Below are positions 26,680-35,042 of a DNA stretch of 59,979 bases, one piece after another. A program made the translations under genes and the position numbers. Every line of letters begins with the position of its first letter. The first letter of the stretch is position 1. This DNA is from Psychromonas sp. B3M02. GTDB lineage: Bacteria > Pseudomonadota > Gammaproteobacteria > Enterobacterales > Psychromonadaceae. The stretch is taken from the NCBI RefSeq assembly GCF_003318165.1, contig NZ_QOCB01000005.1, positions 1-59,979 on the forward strand, written 5' to 3'. The notes under the pieces were generated by a model. That model had not been told where the DNA came from and made no database searches. It saw only the letters and a program-made list of their open reading frames with translations.

Positions 26680-27234
26680 CTATTGGATAACTTCAAGTTT
26701 ATCGATAACTGATGCCACATCGTCTGTATTTCGCGCTAAGTTCATCGCTAAATCATGCTCAGCTTCTGTGTCTACGTTACCTGCTAACAACACCACATTG
26801 TCAGTAGTTGTTACTTCGATATCCATTGCACTAACATCGTCTGCCATTAGTAGGCGTGTTTTTACAACAGTGGTGATTTTGGTATCGGTCAATGCTGATA
26901 ATGCTTTATCATCGATATCTGCATCAGCATCTTCATTTAAAATATTTAAATCGTTATCAACGCTTTTAACACCTTCTAACCCAGTGACTAATTCACCAGC
27001 TAAGGCCTTTTCAATACCACTATTAACATCACCTGTTAATGTCACTACACCATCTTCTACTTCGGTATCTATATCAAAAGAGTTGAGGTTTGTATTAAGT
27101 AGTAAAGTCGTTTCAGCTTTACCGTCTATCCATGCATCAAGTGATTCATCTTTCCAATCTTGCTGACCTGCTAATGCAAGTGTTGATGAAGTAAGTAGTA
27201 CAGTCGAAAGTGCAATAGTTGTCATGCGCTTCAT
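26680..27234 (-). CDS. Periplasmic BON-domain protein (OsmY-like)
   Basis: 184 residues: a cleavable signal peptide (MKRMTTIALSTVLLTSSTLALAG) followed by two BON domains (about 35-100 and 110-180), each with the alternating 'VxVxxxxGxVxLxGxV' pattern (VEDGVVTLTGDVNSG; TTDNVVLLAGNVDTE). OsmY-type proteins are periplasmic, induced by osmotic and envelope stress, and bind membrane surfaces or assist folding. First gene of the minus-strand stress block, directly behind a sigma-54 promoter at 27271-27286. RBS AAGGAG before the ATG. Confidence 0.9.
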   Translation of the reverse strand: MKRMTTIALSTVLLTSSTLALAGQQDWKDESLDAWIDGKAETTLLLNTNLNSFDIDTEVEDGVVTLTGDVNSGIEKALAGELVTGLEGVKSVDNDLNILNEDADADIDDKALSALTDTKITTVVKTRLLMADDVSAMDIEVTTTDNVVLLAGNVDTEAEHDLAMNLARNTDDVASVIDKLEVIQ

Positions 27235-27270
27235 ATTTTGTCTCCTTTAATTGATGTGTACTGGAGATAT

Positions 27271-27286
27271 TGCGAATAGTGTGCCA
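27271..27286 (-). promoter_or_regulatory. Sigma-54 promoter of the BON gene / stress block
   Basis: Read leftward: TGGCACA-N4-TCGCA, with GG and GC exactly ten bases apart. The -12 half and its flank (TTCGCAATA) are identical to the promoter at 20093-20108, and TGGCAC is shared. Predicted start near 27260. Confidence 0.75.
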
Positions 27287-27358
27287 GTTTTTTATCTTGT
27301 TGTTTTTAAAGGGTTTTTATTTTTTAGTGTAAATGTTGAAGGGATTATGTATGAACTA

Positions 27359-27370
27359 TTTACAGGGTTA
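27359..27370. promoter_or_regulatory. Candidate upstream activator site TTTACAGGGTTA
   Basis: The same 12-mer occurs at 19979-19990 ahead of the other sigma-54 promoter. Here it is about 100-110 bases upstream of the predicted start and in the opposite orientation relative to the promoter, which is acceptable for enhancer sites. Related AGGG(A)TT elements lie nearby at about 27309 and 27340. Confidence 0.5.
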
Positions 27371-27494
27371 GATGTAATAGTTATCAGGTTTAATGGAAAT
27401 GCAAAAAGTTCAATATAAATTACTGTTTTTTATATACTTAATGAGGTAATGAGTGCTCACATAACCTATGAACACTGTGCATTATAGTTACTAT

Positions 27495-28439
27495 TTAAGC
27501 TTGATACAGTTGATCAAAGTCTGGGATCGACTGTTCCCAGATAGGGACTTCTTTACCTATATATTCACGTACTGCATCAAAGAATAGACGCGTTCTCACC
27601 GGTAAGTCTCGATGTGGATAAACGGCGTACATTGGATGGTAATCTTCTAATATTAAGTCAGGTAAGAGAGGAATCAATAAACCCTCCTTGATTTCATCAT
27701 TAATCATAAACGCCGGGGTAATCGAATAAGCACTGCCTGAGAGTACTTTCATTAGTAATGTTTCAGGATCGTTACTGCGAAAAATACTATTTATTTTTTG
27801 TTCCTGAGCAACCCCATTTCCATCAATATATTTAATTTCTCCGACTCGAATGGTTGCGTTAGCAAAACTAGCAGCGGGTAAGTTAAGCAAGTCTTCGATT
27901 TTCTCTGGTAAGCCGTAATGTTTAATAAATTCTGGTGCGGCTAGGATTAATAAGCGGTTTCGCGCGAGTGGTCGAGAAATTAATGAAGAGTCTTTAGGTT
28001 TGCCGATACGAAAGGCTAAATCGAAACCTTCTGAAATAATATCTACTACGCGGTCATCTAAACGTAATTCCACTTCAACCTGTGGAAAACGTTTTTGAAA
28101 ATCATTGATAACAGGTTGTAAATAACGCCGGCCAATAATAGAAGAGCTAGTGATTTTTAAGATGCCGCGTGGCTCTTGGTGGAAGTTTTCAGCTAAACGA
28201 AGTGTCTCACCCAATAGTTCGCGTATTTCTACCGCTTTTTTGGTCATCTCTGCGCCCGCGGCGGTTAACGAAAATGAACGGGTTGAGCGATTCAATAAGC
28301 GAACGCCTAGTTCATCTTCTAAACGACTAATTTGTTTAGATATCACCGAGCGATCTATATTTCGGACTTCTGCTGCTTTGGCAAATGAGCCCTGTTCTAC
28401 TACTTCGAGGAAAATTAAAAGGCGGCTAGTGGTATCCAT
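27495..28439 (-). CDS. LysR-family transcriptional regulator
   Basis: 314 residues: N-terminal winged helix-turn-helix (about 1-62; GSFAKAAEVRNIDRSVISKQISRLEDELGVRL in that span) and a two-lobe effector-binding domain (about 90-300). AGGAG lies six bases before the ATG. It is divergent from an RND efflux operon 115 bases away, the usual arrangement for a local regulator of that pump. The inducer is unknown. Confidence 0.92.
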   Translation of the reverse strand: MDTTSRLLIFLEVVEQGSFAKAAEVRNIDRSVISKQISRLEDELGVRLLNRSTRSFSLTAAGAEMTKKAVEIRELLGETLRLAENFHQEPRGILKITSSSIIGRRYLQPVINDFQKRFPQVEVELRLDDRVVDIISEGFDLAFRIGKPKDSSLISRPLARNRLLILAAPEFIKHYGLPEKIEDLLNLPAASFANATIRVGEIKYIDGNGVAQEQKINSIFRSNDPETLLMKVLSGSAYSITPAFMINDEIKEGLLIPLLPDLILEDYHPMYAVYPHRDLPVRTRLFFDAVREYIGKEVPIWEQSIPDFDQLYQA

Positions 28440-28473
28440 ATGGTACTCCTGAATGTTTATTGTTGCTATTTTG

Positions 28474-28514
28474 GCACTAATGAATTTAAAAAACGATGCT
28501 TTTTTAGCACTAAT
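28474..28514 (+). promoter_or_regulatory. Direct repeat in the LysR/RND divergent promoter
   Basis: GCACTAAT occurs at 28474-28481 and again at 28507-28514, each followed by an AATT/TATT tract, 33 bases apart (about three helical turns). Position between divergent LysR and efflux genes makes it a candidate regulator-binding pair; it lacks the classic T-N11-A dyad. Confidence 0.35.
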
Positions 28515-28554
28515 TTATTCCGTATTATGCCACCATCAGAAAAGGAGCATCGCT

Positions 28555-29730
28555 ATGCGCAAATATTTCATGACAGCAATGATGGCTGTTACCACTCTTA
28601 CTTTAATCGGCTGTGGAGAAACACCTAGCCAAGCAGCAACTCAACACCCACTTCAGCCAATTGATGTGGCTCAGGTGTTAGTTAAGCCCGTGCAAAAGTG
28701 GTATACCTATACCACACGTTTGGAGGCCCCTGAGCAAGTATCATTGATGCCACGAGTCTCTGGTGTGATAGATCAAGTCTCTTTCCATGAAGGTGACCAT
28801 GTGGAACAGGGCGATCTGTTATTTAAAATCGATGACCGCCCATTTGCTGCGGTTGTTGCCGGTTTAAAAGCACAAGTACAGAGTTCTGAAGCGTCATTAC
28901 AACAAGTGCGTAGCGAAGCACAACGTGCATCTCGTTTGATCAAGAAAAAAGCTATTTCTACAGAGTTAGCTGAATCTCGCGCATCTGCTTTAACACAAGG
29001 TGAAGCACAACTGGCGGCATTAAAAGCACAATTAGTGGCTGCTCAGCTTGATTTAGACTTTGCGACTATTCGCTCTCCGATTGATGGAGTGATTTCACGT
29101 ACTAATGTGACTAGAGGTAATAACATTCTTGCAGGGCAAACGGTGTTAACTTCAATCGTGTCAAATAAGAGTATGTATGGTTACTTTGATGTTGATGAGC
29201 GTACTTGGAACAGCTCATTTAATGACGTGACTGCCGCTAGTAAGCAAAAAGTAGTGATGCAAAAGGTAGGTCAAAAAGATTTCCCATACCGAGGTTATAT
29301 CAACTTTATCGATAACCGAATCAATGCTGCAACCGGTACTTTGCGTGTTCGAGCTGTGTTTGAAGCACAAGACGAAAGCTTACGCGCGGGATCATTTGCA
29401 CGTATTAGATTAGCGGCCAATGATATTACTGAACAAGTTGTAATCCCAGATCGTGCGATTGGTACTGACTTAAACAACCGTTTTGTATTGATCGTCGGTG
29501 AAGATAACGTACTGCAATACAAGCAAGTAGAAGTAGGTGACCGTTACGGTAAGTTACGTGTGATCACATCAGGTCTAACTGCATCAGATACGATTGCAGT
29601 GAATGGTCCAGCTCGTGTTGGTCCAGGTATGCCAATAGAACCTAATTTAGTGACTATCGATAGCAGTGACATTACTTTCACACTGTCTTCATTAGATGAG
29701 TCACTGACAGCAAGCACTAAGGAACTGTAA
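28555..29730 (+). CDS. RND efflux periplasmic adaptor (lipoprotein)
   Basis: 391 residues. Lipoprotein signal with lipobox LIGC (cysteine near residue 18), then barrel-sandwich halves (VSLMPRVSGVIDQVSFHEGDHVEQGD; DLDFATIRSPIDGVI within those regions), a helical hairpin (about 95-165) and a C-terminal beta-barrel/membrane-proximal domain. It couples the inner-membrane pump to an outer-membrane channel. The frame is open from an ATG at 28453, but AAAGGAG just before 28555 and the signal sequence fix this start. Stop overlaps the permease start (TAATG). No outer-membrane factor gene follows, so TolC from elsewhere is likely used. Confidence 0.92.
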   Translation: MRKYFMTAMMAVTTLTLIGCGETPSQAATQHPLQPIDVAQVLVKPVQKWYTYTTRLEAPEQVSLMPRVSGVIDQVSFHEGDHVEQGDLLFKIDDRPFAAVVAGLKAQVQSSEASLQQVRSEAQRASRLIKKKAISTELAESRASALTQGEAQLAALKAQLVAAQLDLDFATIRSPIDGVISRTNVTRGNNILAGQTVLTSIVSNKSMYGYFDVDERTWNSSFNDVTAASKQKVVMQKVGQKDFPYRGYINFIDNRINAATGTLRVRAVFEAQDESLRAGSFARIRLAANDITEQVVIPDRAIGTDLNNRFVLIVGEDNVLQYKQVEVGDRYGKLRVITSGLTASDTIAVNGPARVGPGMPIEPNLVTIDSSDITFTLSSLDESLTASTKEL

Positions 29731-32700
29731 TGAAGTTTTCTCATTTCTTTATTCAGCGCCCCATTTTTGCGGCGATGTTATCGCTGGTGATCTTGATTGC
29801 TGGTGGGATTTCATTATTCCAATTACCAGTCAGTGAATACCCAGAAGTTGTACCGCCAACAGTAGTTGTATCTGCAAGTTACCCTGGTGCTAACCCGACG
29901 GTTATCGCTGAAACAGTAGCAACACCCTTGGAGCAAGAGATCAATGGTACAGAGAACATGTTATACATGTTCTCACAGGCAACCAGTGATGGTGCGATGA
30001 CATTGACGGTAACTTTTGCTTTAGGCACGGATTTAGACCGTGCGCAAGTACAAGTTCAAAACCGTGTAAACAGTGCTTTGCCACGTTTACCTGAAGAGGT
30101 GCAGCGTTTAGGCGTTGTCGCTGAAAAATCTTCTCCAGATTTAACCATGGTGGTGCATCTTTATTCACCTGACAATAGTGTAGATACCGCATACCTTTCA
30201 AACTATGCCGACTTAAACATCAAAGATGAAATTGCACGTCTACCAGGTGTTGGTGATGTTCGATTATTTGGTGGTGGTCAGTACTCTATGCGTGTTTGGT
30301 TGAACCCAGATGCATTAGCAGCAAGAGACTTAACCGCAAGTGATGTAGTTAATGCATTAAGCTCACAAAATCAACAGGTTGCAGCGGGTAGTTTAGGCGC
30401 GCAACCAGTCCCTACAGATAGCCAATTCCAAATATTATTAAATGTAAAAGGACGTTTAAATAATATTGAGGAGTTCCGTGATGTGATTATTAAAGTCGGC
30501 GACCAAGGGCAGTTAACACGCTTATCTGACGTTGCTCGTGTTGAATTAGGCCAAGATAGTTACTCACTGCGTGCCGAATTAGATAATCAGCCTGCCTTAG
30601 CGATACCTGTGTTCCAGCGCCCTGGTTCGAATGCCATTGAGTTATCGAATCAAGTACGTGAAACCATGGCGCGTTTATCCAAAGCTTTTCCAAATGGTGT
30701 TGAATACGATATCGTATATGACCCTACCGTGTTTGTACGTGGCTCTATCGATGCGGTTATTAGCACTTTATTAGAAGCGATTGTGCTGGTTGTATTAGTC
30801 GTTATCGTATTCCTACAAACATGGCGTGCCTCTATTATCCCATTAATCGCTGTACCTATCTCTTTAATTGGTACCTTCGCTGTGATGCAGTGGTTAGGTG
30901 TGTCGATTAATACCTTGTCATTATTTGGTTTGGTATTAGCGATTGGTATTGTTGTTGATGATGCGATCGTGGTGGTCGAGAACGTTGAACGAAATATAGA
31001 AAAAGGCTTATCACCACTTGAAGCAACACGTGTTGCCATGAGTGAAGTAACAGGCCCGATTATTGCGATTGCTTTAGTGCTGTCAGCGGTATTTATTCCA
31101 ACGGCCTTTATCAGTGGTTTATCAGGACAGTTCTACAAACAGTTTGCTTTAACGATCACTATCTCAACGATCATTTCAGCCTTTAACTCATTAACCTTAT
31201 CGCCAGCATTATCGGCATTATTATTAAAATCACACGATAGCAAGCCAGACTGGTTTACCCGTGTCTTAAATAAATTATTTGGACGTTTTCTGTTTAAACC
31301 GTTTAATCGAGTTTTCGATAAAGGCGCAACAGGCTATGAAAAAATGGTTAAAAAACTAATCCGTTTAAGCGTGATTGTGATGGTTGCTTATGTGGCGCTA
31401 GTGGGTGGGACGGTTAAATTATTTGATTCGGTACCAGGTGGATTTATCCCACAGCAAGATAAGCAATATTTAGTTGCCATTGCACAATTACCGGATGCAG
31501 CAAGTTTAGATCGTACTCAAGAAGTCATCTCTGAAATGCAGAAAATTGCATTAGAAGTACCGGGCGTTGCACATACGGTTGCTTTCCCAGGTCTATCGGT
31601 GAATGGTTTTACCAACAGCCCAAATAGCGGAATAGTATTTACTCCATTAGAAAGCTTCGATAAGCGTACTGATCCAAGTGAGTCGGCAATGGCGATCGCG
31701 GCAACCTTAAATCAACGTTTTGCTGCCATCGATGAAGCTTTTGTAGCGGTTTTCCCACCCCCACCGATTCAAGGTTTAGGAACAACAGGTGGCTTTAAGT
31801 TACAAATTGAAGATAGAGCAAATAAAGGTTTTGATGCACTATTTGGTAGCTTACAAGCAGTGATTGCAGAAGCACGTCAAAACCCAGCATTAGTCGGGCT
31901 TTACTCAAGCTTCCGTATTCAAGTACCGCAAATGGATATTAATGTCGACCGAGAGCAAGCATTAATTCAAGGTATACCATTGGACGAAGTATTTAATGCA
32001 TTACAGATCTACCTAGGCTCTGTGTATGTAAATGACTTCAACCTATTTGGACGTACTTACCAAGTGAATGCGCAAGCCGATGCAATTTATCGTCAAGATC
32101 CTGAGCAAATACTGAACTTGCAAGTACGTAACAGCGCAGGAAACATGGTGCCATTAGGTTCTGTATTAACGGTTGTACCAAGTATTGGCCCAGATCGTGT
32201 AATGCATTATAACGGTTATCCAAGTGCTGAACTAAATGGTAGTCCTGCTCCTGGTTATAGTTCTGATCAAGCACAAGCTGCCATTGAGAAAGTGCTAGCA
32301 GATACATTACCAACGGGCATCGAATATGAATGGACAGAGGTAACTTACCAACAAGTACTGGCTGGTAATACGATGGTTTATGTATTCCCATTAGTTGTAT
32401 TGTTAGTATTTATGGTACTTGCGGCGCAATATGAAAGTTTACGTTTACCATTAGCGATTATATTGATTGTACCTATGACTATCTTCTCTGCCTTATTAGG
32501 TGTGTGGTTAGTTGGTTCAGACAATAATATCTTTACGCAAATAGCCTTAATTGTATTAGTGGCATTAGCCTCGAAGAATGCGATCTTAATGGTCGAATTT
32601 GCAAAAGATCAAAACGATACTGGTTTATCTCATTTTGAAGCTATTTTAGCAGCATGTCGTATGCGTTTACGTCCGATATTAATGACCTCAATTGCATTCA

Positions 32701-32900
32701 CTGCTGGTGTGGTTCCATTAGTATTAGCAACCGGTGCAGGTGCAGAGATGCGTCATGCTATGGGTAACGCGGTATTTGCTGGTATGATCGGTGTAACAGT
32801 CTTTGGTTTATTACTAACACCAGTGTTTTACATGTTAGTGAGTAAAACTAAAAAGGGGGGCACTGAGCCTGAAAAGCAACTTGAGTCATTAGGTAAATAA
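29730..32900 (+). CDS. RND multidrug efflux permease (AcrB/MexF family)
   Basis: 1,056 residues, the full length of HAE1-type pumps, with twelve transmembrane helices and two large periplasmic loops. Proton-relay residues are present: the Asp-Asp pair in GIVVDDAIVVVEN (about residue 410) and the lysine in LASKNAILMVEF (about 945). It is expected to trimerise and export toxic compounds by proton exchange. Translationally coupled to the adaptor. Substrates cannot be predicted from sequence alone. Confidence 0.94.
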   Translation: MKFSHFFIQRPIFAAMLSLVILIAGGISLFQLPVSEYPEVVPPTVVVSASYPGANPTVIAETVATPLEQEINGTENMLYMFSQATSDGAMTLTVTFALGTDLDRAQVQVQNRVNSALPRLPEEVQRLGVVAEKSSPDLTMVVHLYSPDNSVDTAYLSNYADLNIKDEIARLPGVGDVRLFGGGQYSMRVWLNPDALAARDLTASDVVNALSSQNQQVAAGSLGAQPVPTDSQFQILLNVKGRLNNIEEFRDVIIKVGDQGQLTRLSDVARVELGQDSYSLRAELDNQPALAIPVFQRPGSNAIELSNQVRETMARLSKAFPNGVEYDIVYDPTVFVRGSIDAVISTLLEAIVLVVLVVIVFLQTWRASIIPLIAVPISLIGTFAVMQWLGVSINTLSLFGLVLAIGIVVDDAIVVVENVERNIEKGLSPLEATRVAMSEVTGPIIAIALVLSAVFIPTAFISGLSGQFYKQFALTITISTIISAFNSLTLSPALSALLLKSHDSKPDWFTRVLNKLFGRFLFKPFNRVFDKGATGYEKMVKKLIRLSVIVMVAYVALVGGTVKLFDSVPGGFIPQQDKQYLVAIAQLPDAASLDRTQEVISEMQKIALEVPGVAHTVAFPGLSVNGFTNSPNSGIVFTPLESFDKRTDPSESAMAIAATLNQRFAAIDEAFVAVFPPPPIQGLGTTGGFKLQIEDRANKGFDALFGSLQAVIAEARQNPALVGLYSSFRIQVPQMDINVDREQALIQGIPLDEVFNALQIYLGSVYVNDFNLFGRTYQVNAQADAIYRQDPEQILNLQVRNSAGNMVPLGSVLTVVPSIGPDRVMHYNGYPSAELNGSPAPGYSSDQAQAAIEKVLADTLPTGIEYEWTEVTYQQVLAGNTMVYVFPLVVLLVFMVLAAQYESLRLPLAIILIVPMTIFSALLGVWLVGSDNNIFTQIALIVLVALASKNAILMVEFAKDQNDTGLSHFEAILAACRMRLRPILMTSIAFTAGVVPLVLATGAGAEMRHAMGNAVFAGMIGVTVFGLLLTPVFYMLVSKTKKGGTEPEKQLESLGK

Positions 32901-32918
32901 ACGATTTACTAATTCAAC

Positions 32919-32957
32919 TTCTCCTTCTGTGAGCCACTTAGCTTCACAGTGGGAGAA
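32919..32957 (+). terminator. Hairpin after the RND pump
   Basis: TTCTCC/GGAGAA and inner CTGTGA/TCACAG form a long stem with a small internal loop. No strong U tract follows, so it may be a Rho-independent terminator of modest strength or an RNA end-stabiliser. Confidence 0.5.
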
Positions 32958-32961
32958 TTCG

Positions 32962-32990
32962 TTCAAAATAGATGTACAATATTGTAATTA
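32962..32990 (+). promoter_or_regulatory. Possible promoter with embedded palindrome ahead of the MDR gene
   Basis: TTCAAA (32962-32967) and TAATTA (32985-32990) are 17 bases apart. The spacer contains the perfect 12-bp palindrome TACAATATTGTA (32975-32986), which could be an operator. Supported by position only. Confidence 0.35.
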
Positions 32991-33026
32991 TTCACATAGA
33001 CATGGTTGTCATACTTAGAGGTAGAC

Positions 33027-34049
33027 ATGCCTGATTTTCAAGCATCAATACAGCAAACTATTCCTAATACAATGCAAGCGTTAGCTTTGTCTGAAGCCAA
33101 TGATGCATTTAGCCTATCTGAAATGACCTTTCCTATTCCACAATGCGAACCCGATGAGTTATTAGTTAAAATCGAGTATGTTGGATTAAACCAATTAGAT
33201 GGCATGTTTGCCAAGCAAGGTTTTAAACCAAGAAAGTATCCTTATATTGTTGGTTTGGATGCGGTTGGTATAGTGGTGAAAGCAGCACAGGGGTTATATC
33301 CGAATGTTGGTGAACGCGTTATGTGGCACGCTAATATTGCTCAACAAGGTGTGTTGAGTGAATACGCTAAAGTGCCTAACTTTGCGGTGTCTGTTGTACC
33401 CGATAATATTTCTGCTCAGCAAGCTGCAAGCTTACCCTGTCCGGGTATGATGGCTTTGATCTGTTTAGATAAATTGCACTTGAAAGAGGGTGATACAATC
33501 TTAATTGAAGCAGGAGCGGGGGCGATTGGCCAATTTGCTATTCAGTTTGCAAAACAGCGTGGCGCAGATGTTTTTACTACGGCTTCAAAATGTAATCACA
33601 AGCTGCTTAAACAATTGGGTGCAGACTTTGTGTTTGATTATAAAGATAAAAAACTCTGTAACAAAATTAAAAAGGATCTTGGCCCAATGGGTTTTGATGC
33701 GGTATTAGATTCTGTTGGTGGAGAGGCAACCCTGCGCAATATTGAATTGATGCGATTCTGTGGGCGTATTGCTTGTTTAAAACCTTTACCTACCCTTGAC
33801 CATGATTTAATGTACCTTAAAGCACCGAATATCAGCGTTGTTTCTTTAGGTGGGGCATGGATAGCAAAGAGTCTCTGTGCACAACAAAAGATGAGTTTTT
33901 TGGGTAACTTATTACTGGAAAACCTAGTAGAAAATAAGATTAAATTACCACAGATTTCTGAAGTAGAGTTTGATCAAAAATCAGTGACAGAAGCCTTACA
34001 TCGTCAGCTAAATGGCGGTTTTACGGGCAAGCAGATCGTCAAAATTTAA
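33027..34049 (+). CDS. MDR-superfamily zinc-free oxidoreductase (quinone reductase type)
   Basis: 340 residues: a GroES-like N-terminal domain and a Rossmann domain with the nucleotide motif GAGAIGQFAIQFAK (about 164-177). The structural-zinc cysteines of classic alcohol dehydrogenases are absent, which fits quinone oxidoreductase-like enzymes that use NAD(P)H. The physiological substrate is unknown. An in-frame TTG at 33006 is possible, but AGAGG sits before the ATG at 33027. It stands alone between the RND operon and the convergent GntR gene. Confidence 0.82.
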   Translation: MPDFQASIQQTIPNTMQALALSEANDAFSLSEMTFPIPQCEPDELLVKIEYVGLNQLDGMFAKQGFKPRKYPYIVGLDAVGIVVKAAQGLYPNVGERVMWHANIAQQGVLSEYAKVPNFAVSVVPDNISAQQAASLPCPGMMALICLDKLHLKEGDTILIEAGAGAIGQFAIQFAKQRGADVFTTASKCNHKLLKQLGADFVFDYKDKKLCNKIKKDLGPMGFDAVLDSVGGEATLRNIELMRFCGRIACLKPLPTLDHDLMYLKAPNISVVSLGGAWIAKSLCAQQKMSFLGNLLLENLVENKIKLPQISEVEFDQKSVTEALHRQLNGGFTGKQIVKI

Positions 34050-34122
34050 GATCCTTTTTAGCGCTGTGAGCCACAGAACTCAACTAAGCTGTTTTTAGGC
34101 TATCTCAGGCTGTTTTTATAGG

Positions 34123-34839
34123 CTAGTTATGTTCAATACTGTCAATGCTGATCATCACTGCATCGGGACGCCAATACTCAAATTCACAATCAATAATTTG
34201 CCCCTGCTGATTGTAATTCACTCGACATATTTTGAGCACTTGTTGTCCCGCACTGATATTAAGCGCTTTTGCAACATGCGCAGGAGCAGCTGCAGGTATC
34301 ACATCAAAACGTGAACGGCTGGTAGTAAATTGATATTTGTCTTGGTATAACTGCGTTAATGATTGGGTCAGGTTTTCTGCAATAATCGCTGGGAAGAAAT
34401 GGCTAATTAAGCAATTTTCAACAAATAATACGACTCTACCATCGATATAACGTAATCGTTCGATCACATGAATTTCAGTTAATTCCTTTAATTCTAATAC
34501 CTTAGCATAATCACTAGGCGCCATAATTGTGCTGACATTAATTAATTTTGTTTCAGCAATACGATTTTGTTCATTAATCATTTGATTAAAATGACAACGT
34601 GATAACGGGTTGTAATGCACTCGTGGTGGTGAAACAAACCAACCTCTTCGATCTTCTCGATAAATCAGCCCTTCGGTTTCTAATGCACTTAATGCATCTT
34701 TAACACTAATACGTGTGGTGGAGAAAAGCTCACTTAACTCACGTTCCGAGGGTAATTTTTGCAGGGGTAATAACGCTCGACCAAAAATTTGTTCACGTAA
34801 AACATCTTTCATTTTAGGGTTGTCGGCGTTTCTTTTCAT
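34123..34839 (-). CDS. GntR-family regulator with UTRA domain
   Basis: 238 residues: winged helix-turn-helix (about 10-75; KLPSERELSELFSTTRISVKDAL) followed by a UTRA ligand-binding domain (about 90-235). It is divergent from a 2-aminoethylphosphonate-type ABC operon and has a 14-bp palindrome immediately before its own start, with a second copy before the operon, so it very probably represses both. No clear Shine-Dalgarno precedes the ATG at 34839; an in-frame ATG at 34812 is no better, so translation may be weak or leaderless. Confidence 0.88.
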   Translation of the reverse strand: MKRNADNPKMKDVLREQIFGRALLPLQKLPSERELSELFSTTRISVKDALSALETEGLIYREDRRGWFVSPPRVHYNPLSRCHFNQMINEQNRIAETKLINVSTIMAPSDYAKVLELKELTEIHVIERLRYIDGRVVLFVENCLISHFFPAIIAENLTQSLTQLYQDKYQFTTSRSRFDVIPAAAPAHVAKALNISAGQQVLKICRVNYNQQGQIIDCEFEYWRPDAVMISIDSIEHN

Positions 34840-34841
34840 AA

Positions 34842-34855
34842 TTGAACTAGTCCAG
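34842..34855. promoter_or_regulatory. GntR operator copy 1
   Basis: TTGAACTAGTCCAG, one base different from copy 2 (CTGAACTAGTCCAG), a near-perfect palindrome around ACTAGT. It lies 2 bases upstream of the GntR start codon. Confidence 0.7.
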
Positions 34856-35013
34856 TTTGTTTTTCTATTTGTTTGTTAACTATACATTAATATCAGTAGA
34901 CTTGGTGTTTAAAGGGTTAATTTCAAAAATAGTTCACAAAAAGTTTAAAATAAAGTTTCAACTTACTGTAAAAAAAATGTAATGTTTCTCTTGTAGTATG
35001 AAAAATGAACTCA

Positions 35014-35027
35014 CTGAACTAGTCCAG
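35014..35027. promoter_or_regulatory. GntR operator copy 2
   Basis: CTGAACTAGTCCAG, near-palindromic, 15 bases before the substrate-binding protein start and downstream of a possible -10 (TAGTAT, 34994-34999). The position fits repression by blocking transcription. The pair of sites brackets the divergent promoter region. Confidence 0.7.
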
Positions 35028-35042
35028 AGGATGGGAAGTAAA

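Noticed and set aside
26672-27166. 164-residue plus-strand frame opposite the BON gene
   Set aside because: Antisense to a clear signal-peptide/BON-domain gene; Ser/Thr-rich composition is a reflection of that gene.
28472-28490. TTGGCAC in the LysR/RND intergenic region as a sigma-54 promoter
   Set aside because: The matching GC is not present ten bases after the GG, so the -12 element is missing.
28453-28554. N-terminal extension of the RND adaptor
   Set aside because: It would bury the lipoprotein signal; a strong RBS and lipobox fix the start at 28555.
34088-34122. Direct repeat GCTGTTTTTA...GGCTA after the MDR gene
   Set aside because: Two short copies only, no dyad symmetry, no terminator structure; too little to call a functional element.
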